Translations under genes and position numbers: made by a program | Assembly: GCA_011319805.1 (NCBI GenBank) | Contig: SJRY01000257.1 | Span: 124,001-188,000 of the forward strand | DNA length: 64,000 nt | Direction: 5' to 3' | Origin: Macrocybe gigantea | Taxonomy: Eukaryota; Basidiomycota; Agaricomycetes; Agaricales; Callistosporiaceae | Notes under the pieces: model-generated | Databases searched by the model: none | Seen by the model: the letters and a program-made list of their open reading frames with translations, nothing else | What the model was told of the DNA's origin: nothing | Part shown: in pieces, positions 46,941 through 57,207 of the stretch | Layout: each line of letters begins with the position of its first letter | Position numbering within the stretch: the first letter of the stretch is position 1

Positions 46941-48197
46941 AATGGCCTTCAACGCAACGACCGCCGCCGCGGCGAAGCTTTATGACGATCTTTATGCTGG
47001 GACGAATTATGGCTCGCTGAGCTGGCTGGAGCAGCAATGGGTGTCGTTCTACGTTGCCGTTGGGAACCCGGTCCTCGCGACGGCTTTGATGAGCTTCCTG
47101 TTCCACGAAGTGCGTAGCGTTTGTATCTTCATCTGAGCATTGTGCAGGATGCTGAGTGGTTTGCGTTTGAGCCAGATCGTCTACTTTGGACGCTGCGTTC
47201 CGTGGATCATCATCGACGCTATGCCTTACTTCCGCAAGTGGAAGCTCCAGCCTAGCAAGGTTCCTACAGCGGCGGAGCAATGGGAGTGCACCAAGATGGT
47301 CCTCTTCTCGCATTTTACGATTGAGCTCCCTACTGTCCGTTTAGCTTTTTTGTACTTCCCGTCAGGATCACGTAGTCTGACCATTTTTCGTTCATGCCTC
47401 AGATTTGGCTGTTCCACCCTCTGGCAGAGTCTATCGGCATGTCGACATATCAGGTTCCATTCCCATCTCTCAAGACCATGGCGCCCCAAGTGTTTTTCTT
47501 CTTTTTCTTTGAAGATTTCTTCCACTTTGTCGGTCGGTAGTCTTCTACGCCTTTCATTTTCGCGCGGCTGAGTGAAGATTCTTTTGTTTTCGCAGCTCAT
47601 CAGATGCTTCACGTTGGCGTGTTGTACAAGTACATCCACAAGATCCACCACAAGTACTCTGCGCCTTTCGGCCTTGCGGCCGAATATGCTCATCCCGCTG
47701 AGGTGATGATACTTGGCACGGCACCATCCTCGGACCGTTGTTGTATTGCTTCTTCACACGGGATTTCCACATCGTCACGATGTACGTCTGGATCATGCTC
47801 AGGCTCTTCCAGGCTGTCGATTCACACAGCGGCTATGGTGTGTCGCTAGCAATCGATGGTGCTTTGCATTATGCTGACGAATTTGATTAGACTTCCCGTG
47901 GTCCCTGCACAACATTCTTCCCTTCTGGTCTGGAGCAGAACATCACGATTTCCACCACATGGCTTTCGTGAACAACTTTTCGACTTCATTTAGATGGTGG
48001 GATAGGATCTTTGGTACAGATGCAAAGTACCGCGAGTACCGCGCTCGTATGAAAGCCAACAAGCTGGCCATGAAGAACGCCTCGAAGGAGCAACTGCAGC
48101 TCATGGAAGCCAAGCTGATGGCCCAAGTGGAAGCCGAGGGTCTGGTAGCGAAGCCGAGGTGGAGGGCAGTGCGCCACCAAAGACTAAGGTCCAATGA
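46941..48197 (+). CDS. ERG25: C-4 methylsterol oxidase (ergosterol biosynthesis)
   Basis: An ER membrane di-iron oxygenase that removes the C-4 methyl groups of 4,4-dimethylzymosterol with ERG26 and ERG27. Exons give [100 protein letters not shown] and [20 protein letters not shown]. The three histidine boxes of the fatty acid hydroxylase family are present: HQMLH, HKIHH and HHDFHH. Two single-base losses are apparent: one at the GG at 47720-47721, where an added G restores [16 protein letters not shown], and one near 48147-48150, where an added base gives the end [14 protein letters not shown] with TGA at 48197. As given, the last frame runs to 48246. Because the enzyme is normally essential, missing bases in the assembly are more likely than loss of the gene. 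Confidence 0.93.
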
Positions 48198-48419
48198 TGG
48201 AATGAATGAACGATCTTGGTTTTTGATTCTTGTTCGTACTTATTAACTAGACCAAAAGAGACAAGGATGTTCTCTTGATTATACATCCCAAAGTAATATA
48301 ATCCGCTTCTGCATTATTCAGAACCGTGTGTATTCAGTGTTCGCGTAATCTGACTGCGACCGTCTTGGTCAGTACTCGGATTCTTTGATAACGACTCCGC
48401 TAGCTTCTGCTCAACGCCC

Positions 48420-49879
48420 ATGGCCACCCGGATCGTCGACGAGTTCAACGATGAGATCGCTGCTCTCAGCACCGCCTGCAGCTACGTCGTGTCTCACGGG
48501 CCCTCGCCAACCAAACGACAGCGCCTCGAGTCACCACAACCATCCCGGCCATCCAGCCAGCCTCCAGAGCTCCCTGATTCAAAGCATCCCGAGACGGCAG
48601 ATTCAACAACGATACGCTCGGGTGCCCTAAAAGACGCCAGGACGGCGCCTGTGCTGCCTGTGGAGGTGTTGGACTATACCCTCCGGTGGCTGCCCAACAG
48701 GAGCGACCTGCTCCCCTGCCTGCTCGCGAACAGCGTCCTGCACGGCATCGCCCTGCGCATCCTCTACCACAGCCTGTACGAGCTCGAGCCGGCGCAGTCC
48801 GTGCTGTGCCTGCGCACCCTGCTGGCCCGTCGCGCGGCTCTGGCCCCGCTCGTGCGCAGCCTCGAGCTCGACTGGAGCCAGACGACGCCGACGCTCAATC
48901 TCTACCGACTGCTGCACCGCGCGCTGCGCGTCCTCACGCGCCTGACGACGCTGCACCTCGAGCTGCCGCGCGCGCACGCGCCGACGTGGGTCTTTGCAGG
49001 GTGCGCGTTCGCGCTGCGCTCCTTCTCGACGTCGATGCCGTGCAAGCGCGCGCTCGCGGAGTTCCTGGACGCGCAGCCGTCCATCACCGACCTCGCGCTG
49101 CGCGGATTCCAGAACGACGACCCGTATGGACTGCCGTTCATCGCCCCGCTCCAGTCCGTGTTCGACTTTGGCGGCGGAGGCGCCGTGTCGGAGGGGTCGT
49201 CGCCACAGGCCGTCGGCTCGTCTGACAACCCAAACGCGTTCGTGCTCAAGCCCGCGTCGCTGCCGAGACTGACGCAGTTCAGGACGGTGCACGCGGGGCC
49301 GTCCATCATCGCGGAGATCGCGAAGGACAGACCGCTAAAGCTCGCCTCCATCCCGCTCTTTCCCGCCCTCGCATCTCAGACGCTCAAGGCGCTTCAGCTC
49401 TCCTCGGAACCGCTGAGAAGACTGAGCATCATGAGCTTTGACCCGACCGCTCAGGACTTTCTGCTGTCAGAGATTGCGGAGCGGTTCCCTGACTTGGAGG
49501 CGTTGCATTGGTCATTCTATTGACAGAGTACACAGACGTAAGGGCCCACTTCGTTCTCTGTTGTGCTTTTACCGAAATCATCTATTTTAGGACCTATGAA
49601 GGCTTCGGGCCCCCTCTAGCCGGATTCAAGTCTTTGCAGGTAAGCATATGACTCTTTTGCGCCGTATCTTTCAGGTCTCAAACGCATCCATTACGAATTA
49701 CCCAGTATCTAACGTTCATGGCCGCGACAGACGAAAGCTCTCCACCAGAAGAGGAACAAGCCATCGCGAAGCTGTGGCATCGCTGGTGTCCGACCCTCAA
49801 AACGATCATCCTTCCCCGGGGTAAGGTGTGGTTTGACGGAGGATCAGAGTGGTCCTGCGTAGAGGACGAAAAGGAGTAG
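48420..49879 (+). CDS. F-box/LRR-like protein with in-frame TGA
   Basis: The long first exon (48420-49523) has a Ser/Pro-rich N-terminus, an F-box-like segment (LPVEVLDYTLRWLPNRSDLL, LLANSVLHGIALRILYHSLY) and leucine-rich parts (LLARRAALAPLVRSLELDWS, LTRLTTLHLELPRAHAPTWV, LAEFLDAQPSITDLALRGFQ). It stops at TGA 49521-49523 right after FPDLEALHWSFY. In the same frame the sequence continues, with introns at 49541-49591 and about 49640-49705, to TYEGFGPPLAGFKSLQ, YLTFMAATDESSPPEEEQAI, AKLWHRWCPTLKTIILPRGK and EDEKE, stop 49879. Splice phases agree with this reading, so the TGA is either a nonsense change that removes about 80 residues or an assembly error. The GC-rich third positions produce long false frames on both strands here. 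Confidence 0.75.
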
Positions 49880-51238
49880 CTTCTTTATACGACTCGTTGT
49901 CGATCTTTCTTGTTCCACAACATTTCGAATTCAACGTATGTCTGCAACGCTCGCTATGGGTATACAGGTTGTCATGGAGAGAGCAAACTAGGGGGTTGAA
50001 GAACGCTGTTCCCCCTATAAGTGGCAGCAGGCCAGCGCAACCAAGCGGTGTCCCAGAAAGACCCAAGAGCGCGTCGGGACCAACAGAGTACGGTTACCTG
50101 CGGATTGAAGGAATGCGATATGAAAAACCCCTCTGGCGGTTGGTCAGAAATTTTGTCCTCGACGGCTTCCATCCACTTGACCCCCGCGTGGCAACCTCGA
50201 AGCGGAAATTGTATCATTTCGTCTGAATCCGATAATCTAGTGCTGACCGGCTACGCTCCTCTCAGCAACACCGTCGTCACTCCGGATTCGATAGTCGTGC
50301 CCTTCCGGATTTCGACGTCGATGCAGACGGCTTGGTACTGAGGCGCCTACGGTGCTCTCACTGGCGTGCAACGCCGTGCAGGGGCGACGACACCGCCGAA
50401 ACATTCAGGTTGTTCCAAGAAGGGGCAAGGCGGCCACTTTCTTTACTCATAAGGCTACCATCGTCATTCTCGTCACCCGACAAAGCAATCGCAGGGCCAA
50501 AAGGCTATCCAGCATGATGAATTCAGACGGCACCTCTCAAGTTATCTCGCTTCAACATCGCCGAGGACATCGGCAGAGCGAGTAGCAGCTCGAAATTGAG
50601 CATAACATCTCCCGTCTTGGGAGAATTTTCTTCCCGCTAACTCACAGCGAACATGATCGCAATGCATTTGTTCCAGGATGGAACGCAGAAGCGCACATCG
50701 TGTTGGAGTCAGTTTTGGAACGACGGAAAATGAGAGTGACGCCACACATTTGTTGTTTGTGACAGGTGATCTGAATCAGAACATTCATGTTGCCTTCCTG
50801 ACCTAGCATTGCTGCTGGGTCATACCATCCTTTTCCAACAGCCCTGGCTGATGGATCAGTCCATCACTGGGTGCAAGGGTCTTCCATGGCCAGTGTTTGG
50901 TTTGGATTCCTCCCAAAACAAGGAATCCAAGCCAACACTGGCCTGGATACCTTGTGTGCCCACAGATGGGCTTCTTCAAGCCTGAGCTGTCAGAGAAGCT
51001 TATTACAATTTCAGGCTGATCCCTCTATTTAATGGGCTCGAAAAGATGGTCTAAATTTTCCCACCATCAGTCCATGCCTCAAGGGTATTATCAGTTTGGA
51101 GGCTTTCAGCCACACATCCAATGGTATTGATGCTCTCGACTGCATTCCTTGCTTGTGCCATAGTCACTGTTTGTTCCATCGAAAAGGATTGATTATGATG
51201 ACAAAGCACTGGCAAAAGCTATTGTAGAGGTTTGCAAG
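49880..51238. other. Intergenic/accessory region with inverted repeat
   Basis: No intact gene. Short frames (for example 49849-50226) are not convincing. The part from 50760 to 51240 differs in base composition from its neighbours (less CpG) and carries a near-perfect inverted repeat at 50888-50943, which suggests old mobile-element sequence. Confidence 0.45.
50888..50943. repeat. Inverted repeat / hairpin
   Basis: The left arm (50888-50911, beginning GGCCAGTGTTTGG) and right arm (50921-50943, ending CCAACACTGGCC) are reverse complements over 23-24 bases with one mismatch and one gap, around a 9-base loop. It could be the tip of a miniature inverted-repeat element or a transcript hairpin. 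Confidence 0.75.
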
Positions 51239-52967
51239 GTGAAAGAAGAGGCTGGTGTGCATGTTGAAATCATTCTAGGTTCATTGTACCCACTATATTC
51301 TGTCAGTTGTGTGCTGATTTTTGGCTCTGCAGGCATAAAACTGACAGGATCATCACATCTGCTACTGGAAGTGGACGATGTACACCACCTTGCCACGCGT
51401 GCTCGGCTAAAGGTTTTCAGACTGCGAGGTGGCCCTGTGCCGGCCTCCGTCTTCGCATCCCTCTCTCCGATCTATTTCGATGATACAGAACAACTGGTGA
51501 AGAAGCTCGCGACGCTGAAGCCAAAATCGGCAAAGAACAAGCAGCCGTTCGATAGCAGCCAGGCAAACAAGCAATACGTGTCCGGAAACGAGGGCCTCTA
51601 TCGTGGCGCTTTCGAGCATAGTCGGTGCGTGGCGTTGAAGGATTTACGTTTGGGACTCTTGGACAGCAGGAGCTGAGGAGCTGATTTGTTCTTTTTCTGT
51701 GGCATTGCAGGCTGTTGTTCCATTTGTTGCAGAGAGATGTTCAACCGCGCCGTTATGACGTTTATGACATTTCGTGGCTGGACTCGTTGCGCATCATGTC
51801 GTTCGTGTTCAACACGCGCGCTAATGACCAGCGGCCCAGCGCGGAACGCGTCCGGAACCCTGTCGTGCTCGATATCGCCTGGTCGGAGGCTAATGTTCCT
51901 GACCTTTCCGTGCGCGAGGACTCGTCGGCGCATATCGTCATCTATGAGAATCGGTTCTTGAGCCAGGGATCGACGAAACTGGTGCGTAGTTCTGGGTATT
52001 TAGCTCGTGAATGGGGGGGGGGGCCGGGCGGCGATTCGCTGACGCGTGGTGCGTTTTTGCAGAGCTTTCGGCATGGGACGACGAGGAGCTCGGCAAGGCG
52101 GAGGTATGTGCGCGGTTGGCGGCGTTGTTTGATGAATCGGATAGACGGCCTGTCGTCCTTCTCGTGCATAACGAGGAGGTCTCGCGGAATGTGCTCAGGA
52201 ATTTCCAGGTCGATGTTGCGAGTTGGCATTCAGGCGTAAGCGAGCTGTTACGTCCAAAGGCATGTTCATTTACCGCCTCTCTGATGCGAATCGGATCTCA
52301 ATGGTGTGAGGCTAGGTGAAGCATGAAGAGTCGTCGAGAGGCGCGTCTCGCTATTCTGTGGGAGGTTCTTACGGCGACTATGGGCGACGCAGGGACAGAC
52401 GTCGCTCCCGCTCGCGATCGCCTTCCCGAACATACGGCCGAGACGAAAAGCCGCCGCTTCAGCCCGGTCGGACCGCTCAGACGACGGCCTCAACGCGCGC
52501 AGCCCGCCACGCCGGTGTACGTCGTGGACGTCGGGCTGATGTACCAGAAACTGATGCAGACCGAGTACGCCGCGGACAACGTCGCGACCATCGCCCGTGC
52601 ACTGGGGCTGTCGGACACGCAGGGTTGGTGTGCCGGGAACGAGGCTGTGTGAGTTTCCACCGTACCCGAAACGGTGTTTTTTTTTTTTTTAGTATTGCTC
52701 ATTGCTATGAATAGACTGGCTGTTGATATTTGGCGCTCCATGATTTCTGGTCCGGCCATCGACGAGCAGAGGGCGCTTCGGAATTCTATGACAGCTGTGG
52801 GTTCGTCGGGCAGCTCTAGAGCTACGACGTCTAGCACTCCTCACGATTCTTTGCCCGTTTCTGATGACGACGAAGAGCGTGACCCGAACGACATTGTGCA
52901 GGAACCAGTCGCAGCTTCGTCCGGCGCCTTTGGCTATGATTCGGATTCGGACTATGATTCGGATTGA
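51239..52967 (+). CDS. Gfd2/YDR514C-like protein (RNase H-like fold), 5' end unresolved
   Basis: Resembles basidiomycete proteins with the Gfd2/YDR514C C-terminal domain, a predicted nuclease-like fold of unknown function. Segments in order: VPASVFASLSPIYFDDTEQL, QYVSGNEGLYRGAFEHS, QRRDVQ-like helix and PRRYDVYDISWLDSLRIMSF, NPVVLDIAWSEANVPDLSVR, AHIVIYENRFLSQGSTKL, VCARLAALFDESDRRPVVLL, VHNEEVSRNVLRNFQVDVAS, an RS-rich insert (RRRDRRRSRSRSPSRTYGRD), PVYVVDVGLMYQKLMQTEYA, ARALGLSDTQGWCAGNEA and LAVDIWRSMISGPAIDEQ. The end is acidic (DSDSDYDSD). The RS insert and the following PVYVVDV block are in different frames, so an indel or unseen intron lies near 52440-52510. There is no in-frame ATG at the 5' side; the N-terminus is missing or in an exon I could not place. 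A decayed copy is at 56580-57080. Confidence 0.6.
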
Positions 52968-53589
52968 GCACGCTGACTGCGCAGTTGCATGATGAGAAGT
53001 GTAGATCCCAGAAGACAAGAAGACGATTCCGACATCTATTGCTGTACCCATTGTACTGTACAATTGCAGCAAGCGTGACAGTGCTTGCCGTGAATGAATA
53101 CATTGAGGGTTTGTTATACATAACCCTCATGGCAAGGTGATGGCGGTGAAATGCTGGCACTGAATCTCAGTGACCAGGGGTTCGTAATCCCACGAACCTC
53201 TAGTGGACCATAGGATGTACTAGTGGTTTGCCGAATGCTGAATTCCCTCACGGTGCATAATATTTCTGCGTATATCTGTATATTTCTGCGTATTTCGAGA
53301 CAAGTTTACATATGTAATCCCCCGTCTCGATACGGCTCGGGGACTTTTCGCTCTGAATAGCCGCCCACAGCATTTGGATGAACTCATCCACCAACCTTGA
53401 TCTCACAGCAATTCGACAAGACGCTGCAAAGATCTTCCGACCAACAAGCTATGGATAGGGCTAACCTTGAGACTGTTGACGGCAACGAGAGGTTGGCAGG
53501 TGCGAAGCCTAATAAGAGGTTTGCAATAATGGGGTGATGTTCTAGCCATAACCATCTCAGCCTCCACTTTCTCTACAGTACTCCCCCAG
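52968..53589. other. Intergenic region
   Basis: No gene is supported. A short direct repeat of TATTTCTGCGTAT occurs twice at about 53262-53293. The right part is the promoter or possible first exon of the GTPase-kinase gene. Confidence 0.45.
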
Positions 53590-56455
53590 TGAGCGTACAT
53601 GACCATCCCATTACGTTAATGTATGTCTCCGATTTCAATGCACCCGACTTTCATCATGCTCGACATGTTGTTATCGCAGTGTGCTGGGGTGTCCAGGAAG
53701 CGGAAAATCCACGGTATGTTACGGTCAGGTTGCCTCCATCGTCTTAAACAATGAAATCCAGTTCGTCCGTCGGCTAAGTTCTGGAAGTCTCCGACTCTCT
53801 GGTCCTCGCGAATCAACCACTTGCATAGCTGAAATAACACCGATCTTCCCTTGGCATGGCCGTCAAGTGCGGTTCATCGACACACCAGGATTTGGCGATA
53901 TCATTAACGAAGATTTGGATGTCTTAAGGACAATTTCCACTGTTCTAGGCGACTTGTACTATATTTGCCCATTTTAGCAACTCACTCACTGACGCGCTCC
54001 AGGTATAGGGGGGGATGTCAGCTACATGGAATTATCTACCTCCACCGGATATTTGACAACAGGATGAATAAATATCTCAAGAAATCTCTCGATCTCTTGG
54101 AAGCGCTCTCTGGTCGCGCAGCTTTCCGGAATATGGCAATTGTTACTACAATGTGGGATCTCGTACCCTTTCCAGATGCGGAGGAGCGAGAAGCGCAGCT
54201 CATAGCCAATCCGCACTTTCACTCTATCCTGCAGGAGCAGGCTACACTCTTTCGGCACAACAACACGGCGATCTCGGCTCAGAATATACTTTCGAGTATG
54301 ATGAAGAACATTCCTGCTGTCCTCTTGATACAGAAAGAACTCGTCGACGAGCAAAAGGTCCTTTTGGAGACGACGGCCGGCCGGGTGCTGCGTCAGATGT
54401 CGAACGAATTTACCTACAGCCACCAGAGGAGTACGAGACATTCTCAGGACGAACGCCAGCGCGTTCAAGAAATCAGACTTGGAACACCGAATTCTGAACA
54501 GGAAGTTCGACAGGCCCTTTCGGATGATGTTGTCGAAGAGGCAACTTATCCGAGCCACCACGTTCGGTCTCGAATCCAGCACACTTTTAATCCTCCTCCA
54601 TCGAACGCACGTTCGCTTGTAAACACGTGGAATAACGGTCAGTAACAAGCAACGGCTTATGCGTCCACCGGTCGAGCAAAGTATCGTTAACTTCCTTATT
54701 TACGTCAGTTGCCGTATTCCCTTTCGCAACCGAGCTGGTCCCTAGAAAAGCGCTGCAATATGATGAAGGTGACAAACGACTCGATGTTGGCCCACTGTCA
54801 GCTGGTCCCTTCGCAAGGATAAAATTCAGCGCAGGACGGTTTAATGTAGCTCAGAGATCCTCCAGCTGGCTTCAGCCAGTAGGAAGCGCCGCATTAGCGA
54901 AACGCGGAAATAAGTCAGACCAGGCCGACAAATACAGTATGTCTCTTGCATCTACGAAAGGATATTATCCTTATGAAAACGTTACGTGCAGACGGACAAC
55001 CATCATATGATAATGGCATCCCGGTTCTATATCATCCTACGCTCTCCAAGATCCTCGATATTCTTGAGGATGCGAACAAGTACTGTCAATTATTGATGAT
55101 TCGAGGCTTGCAAGCGCAACGGTTATTAGATTTTTTCCACGCCGTGAGTTTTTATCCTTAGTTGCATGCTCTACGATTACAAAATTCTGAATACGCAGTT
55201 ATTAACCGAGCCAAAACTTAAGAAGAGCGTTCACTCAAAGCTTATCACTTGTATGGAGAGACTATCAGAACGATCAGGCCTTTTTCCAACGTCTTTTTAT
55301 ATCGAAGACACAGAGATACAGTTTCTTGGGAGCCCGGTCGTCATGGAGGGTTTTCAGATATATTTCAAGCGAGATTCCGAGGTGAAGATGTCGCCGTTAA
55401 GAAGATTCGCATTTACGAAGGTAGTGATGGCCAGAAGGACGATATCATGAAGGTTCGTGGTATCTTATCGTTGTGATCGACTTCGCGGCCTGAATATCCA
55501 GCCCTACTATTAGGGATTTCGCAGAGAAGCTATCCTGTGGGGTCATATATCCCACAGAAACATTCACAATTTCTATGGCATCTACCAACTCGGCAAATCC
55601 CCTTGTCTTGTCTCACCTTGGATGGAAAACGGTACCTTAGTCACGTACCTGCACCACCACCCCGATGCCCTAGAGCGCTGCTGGTGATGTGAAAGACTAT
55701 CACTGTTTAGACATGCTTTTAATCTCGAATGTGCAGGCATTGGATGTCGCTTCTGGATTGTCCTACTTGCACGAACGCAACATTATACACGGCGATCTCA
55801 AAGGCGTACGTATGCCTCTCGCCCCGCCCCCCCCAAAACCATGTCCTACGATGTTGATGCGTAAGGCGTAGCCAAATATCCTGGTGACGCCGGCAGGCAG
55901 AGCCCGCCTAATCGACTTTGCCTCATCGTCCGTAATAGATACAACAGCTCTGGCCGAGTCCGACGATCCAGGCGCGTACGGACGCACGTTGAGATGGCAA
56001 GCGCCGGAGTTGTTCCAGGGCGATTCTCTTCCAACTAAAGCCAGTGATGTGTACGCATGGGCTTGTGTGTGCTATGAAGTGCGTTGTAGAATCATCGTCC
56101 TATTGACCCAAGCTTGATACACTGCATGTAGATTTTCACGGAGAAAGTTCCGTTTGCAGAGATTACACACCGTGTAACTGTCATGGTCGAGCTGTCACTC
56201 GGTCATCGACCGTCTCGACCTGCAGAGCGGAAGCAATGGGGACCGACAGATAAGATTTGGTCGATAATCGAGAAAAGCTGGGCTCAACAACCAGAGCAAC
56301 GTCCTCGGGTGGCCACGATCGTGACACGCATGAAGGAAGCTTCGCCTGTGGATCAAAGACCCCTTGATGATAATGTCTGCCTTCCTCGTCAGAGCCCTAG
56401 CTCCTCTAAGTCCCATCTCAGCGAAATAGAATCATTGTTGCGAAGCCTCTCATGA
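53590..56455 (+). CDS. AIG1-like GTPase domain fused to TKL-type protein kinase
   Basis: The N-terminal domain is a P-loop GTPase: G1 VLGCPGSGKST (about 53677), G3 VRFIDTPGFGDIINEDLDVL, the fungal AIG1-like block LHGIIYLHRIFDNRM and G4-like NMAIVTTMWD. After an amphipathic linker (LSKILDILEDANKYCQLLMI) the C-terminal kinase follows: glycine loop GGFSDIFQARFRG, VAVKKIRIYEG with the ATP-binding lysine, REAILWGHISHRNIHNFYGI, LVSPWMENGTLVTYLHHHPD, catalytic loop IIHGDLKGPNILV, RLIDFASSS in place of DFG, LRWQAPELF, SDVYAWACVCYE, and IIEKSWAQQPEQRPRVATIV. Introns lie at about 53714-53761, 53953-54002, 54636-54709, 54928-54990, 55144-55197, 55453-55512, 55676-55736, 55810-55869 and 56078-56131. The start codon is not settled; the frame is open upstream of 53638. 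One base appears to be missing at 55345-55350, just before the glycine loop. The fusion suggests a sensor-kinase in which GTP binding controls the kinase; this is inference. Confidence 0.72.
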
Positions 56456-56579
56456 TAATGTAGTCATATATGATGCTGTGGTCAAACTGGTCACGGTTTC
56501 TTGCGGGATGTCGGATCTCCTAGTTTGCACATAGTAGCGATTCTGAGATAGACCCCTGCATCCAAACTCTTCGTGCTTT

Positions 56580-57080
56580 ATCTTACGATGCCGCCTGAAC
56601 AGATTATCCATCCCATGTTGGAGTCGGGGACCTGACGCGGTCGGCCTGCAAGTTGCAACCTGTTATTATCCTCTGCATAACGAAGAAGTTTTATGAAATG
56701 TGTGCTCGCTGCTCGAGAATTTCCAGTCATTTGTTCGGTATTTCTTCTTCGACGCGGATTAGTCCTCAGTCGGACTAACTGCACAATGTCTAAGGAGCCT
56801 GTGCGACTCCACTGAGTGCGGAATGTATATGCTTATTACTTGCTAGTAAGAACAGACTGATCATAGATATCTGGCGCTCTATGATATCGTGTCGAGCCAT
56901 TGATAAACAGAGGACTCTAATGCGAGCGAGTCTGGAGCCAAGCTTTCCGATTCGTCGCCTGTTTCTGACGGCGATGAATGCGATCCGGAGGAGCCCCTGG
57001 CTCCATTGTCTGCAAACTTCTCAGTGCGTAGCGTGTTACAATGTTGTGTTGTTCGTTGGCGGTGATGATGGAGTATTGTG
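56580..57080 (+). pseudogene. Decayed copy of the Gfd2-like gene
   Basis: Short collinear blocks match the gene at 51239-52967: CITKKFYEMC and NVCSLLENFQ-like sequence near 56680-56720 (compare VHNEEVSRNVLRNFQ), NRLIIDIWRSMISCRAIDKQ at about 56847-56907 (compare NRLAVDIWRSMISGPAIDEQ), and DSSPVSDGDECDPEEP at about 56950-56997 (compare DSLPVSDDDEERDPND). The frame changes between blocks and stops occur, so this is a relic, not a gene. Confidence 0.75.
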
Positions 57081-57207
57081 ATTGGCTAAGAGGCACACAG
57101 CTGCCATGACATTGCCGTGCCATAGCTTCCACGCCAGTTGAACCCATTTTTGCCCCGGTTTATGATCCCGTTTGCCCCGCCGCAGGCCAGTTAGCCCTGC
57201 CTTTACG

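Noticed and set aside
48627..49292. Minus-strand open frame of 221 codons, Arg/Glu-rich
   Set aside because: Shadow of the GC-rich F-box/LRR exon on the plus strand.
53262..53293. Repeated TATTTCTGCGTAT as a possible array
   Set aside because: Only two copies with a short gap; not a CRISPR or satellite array.
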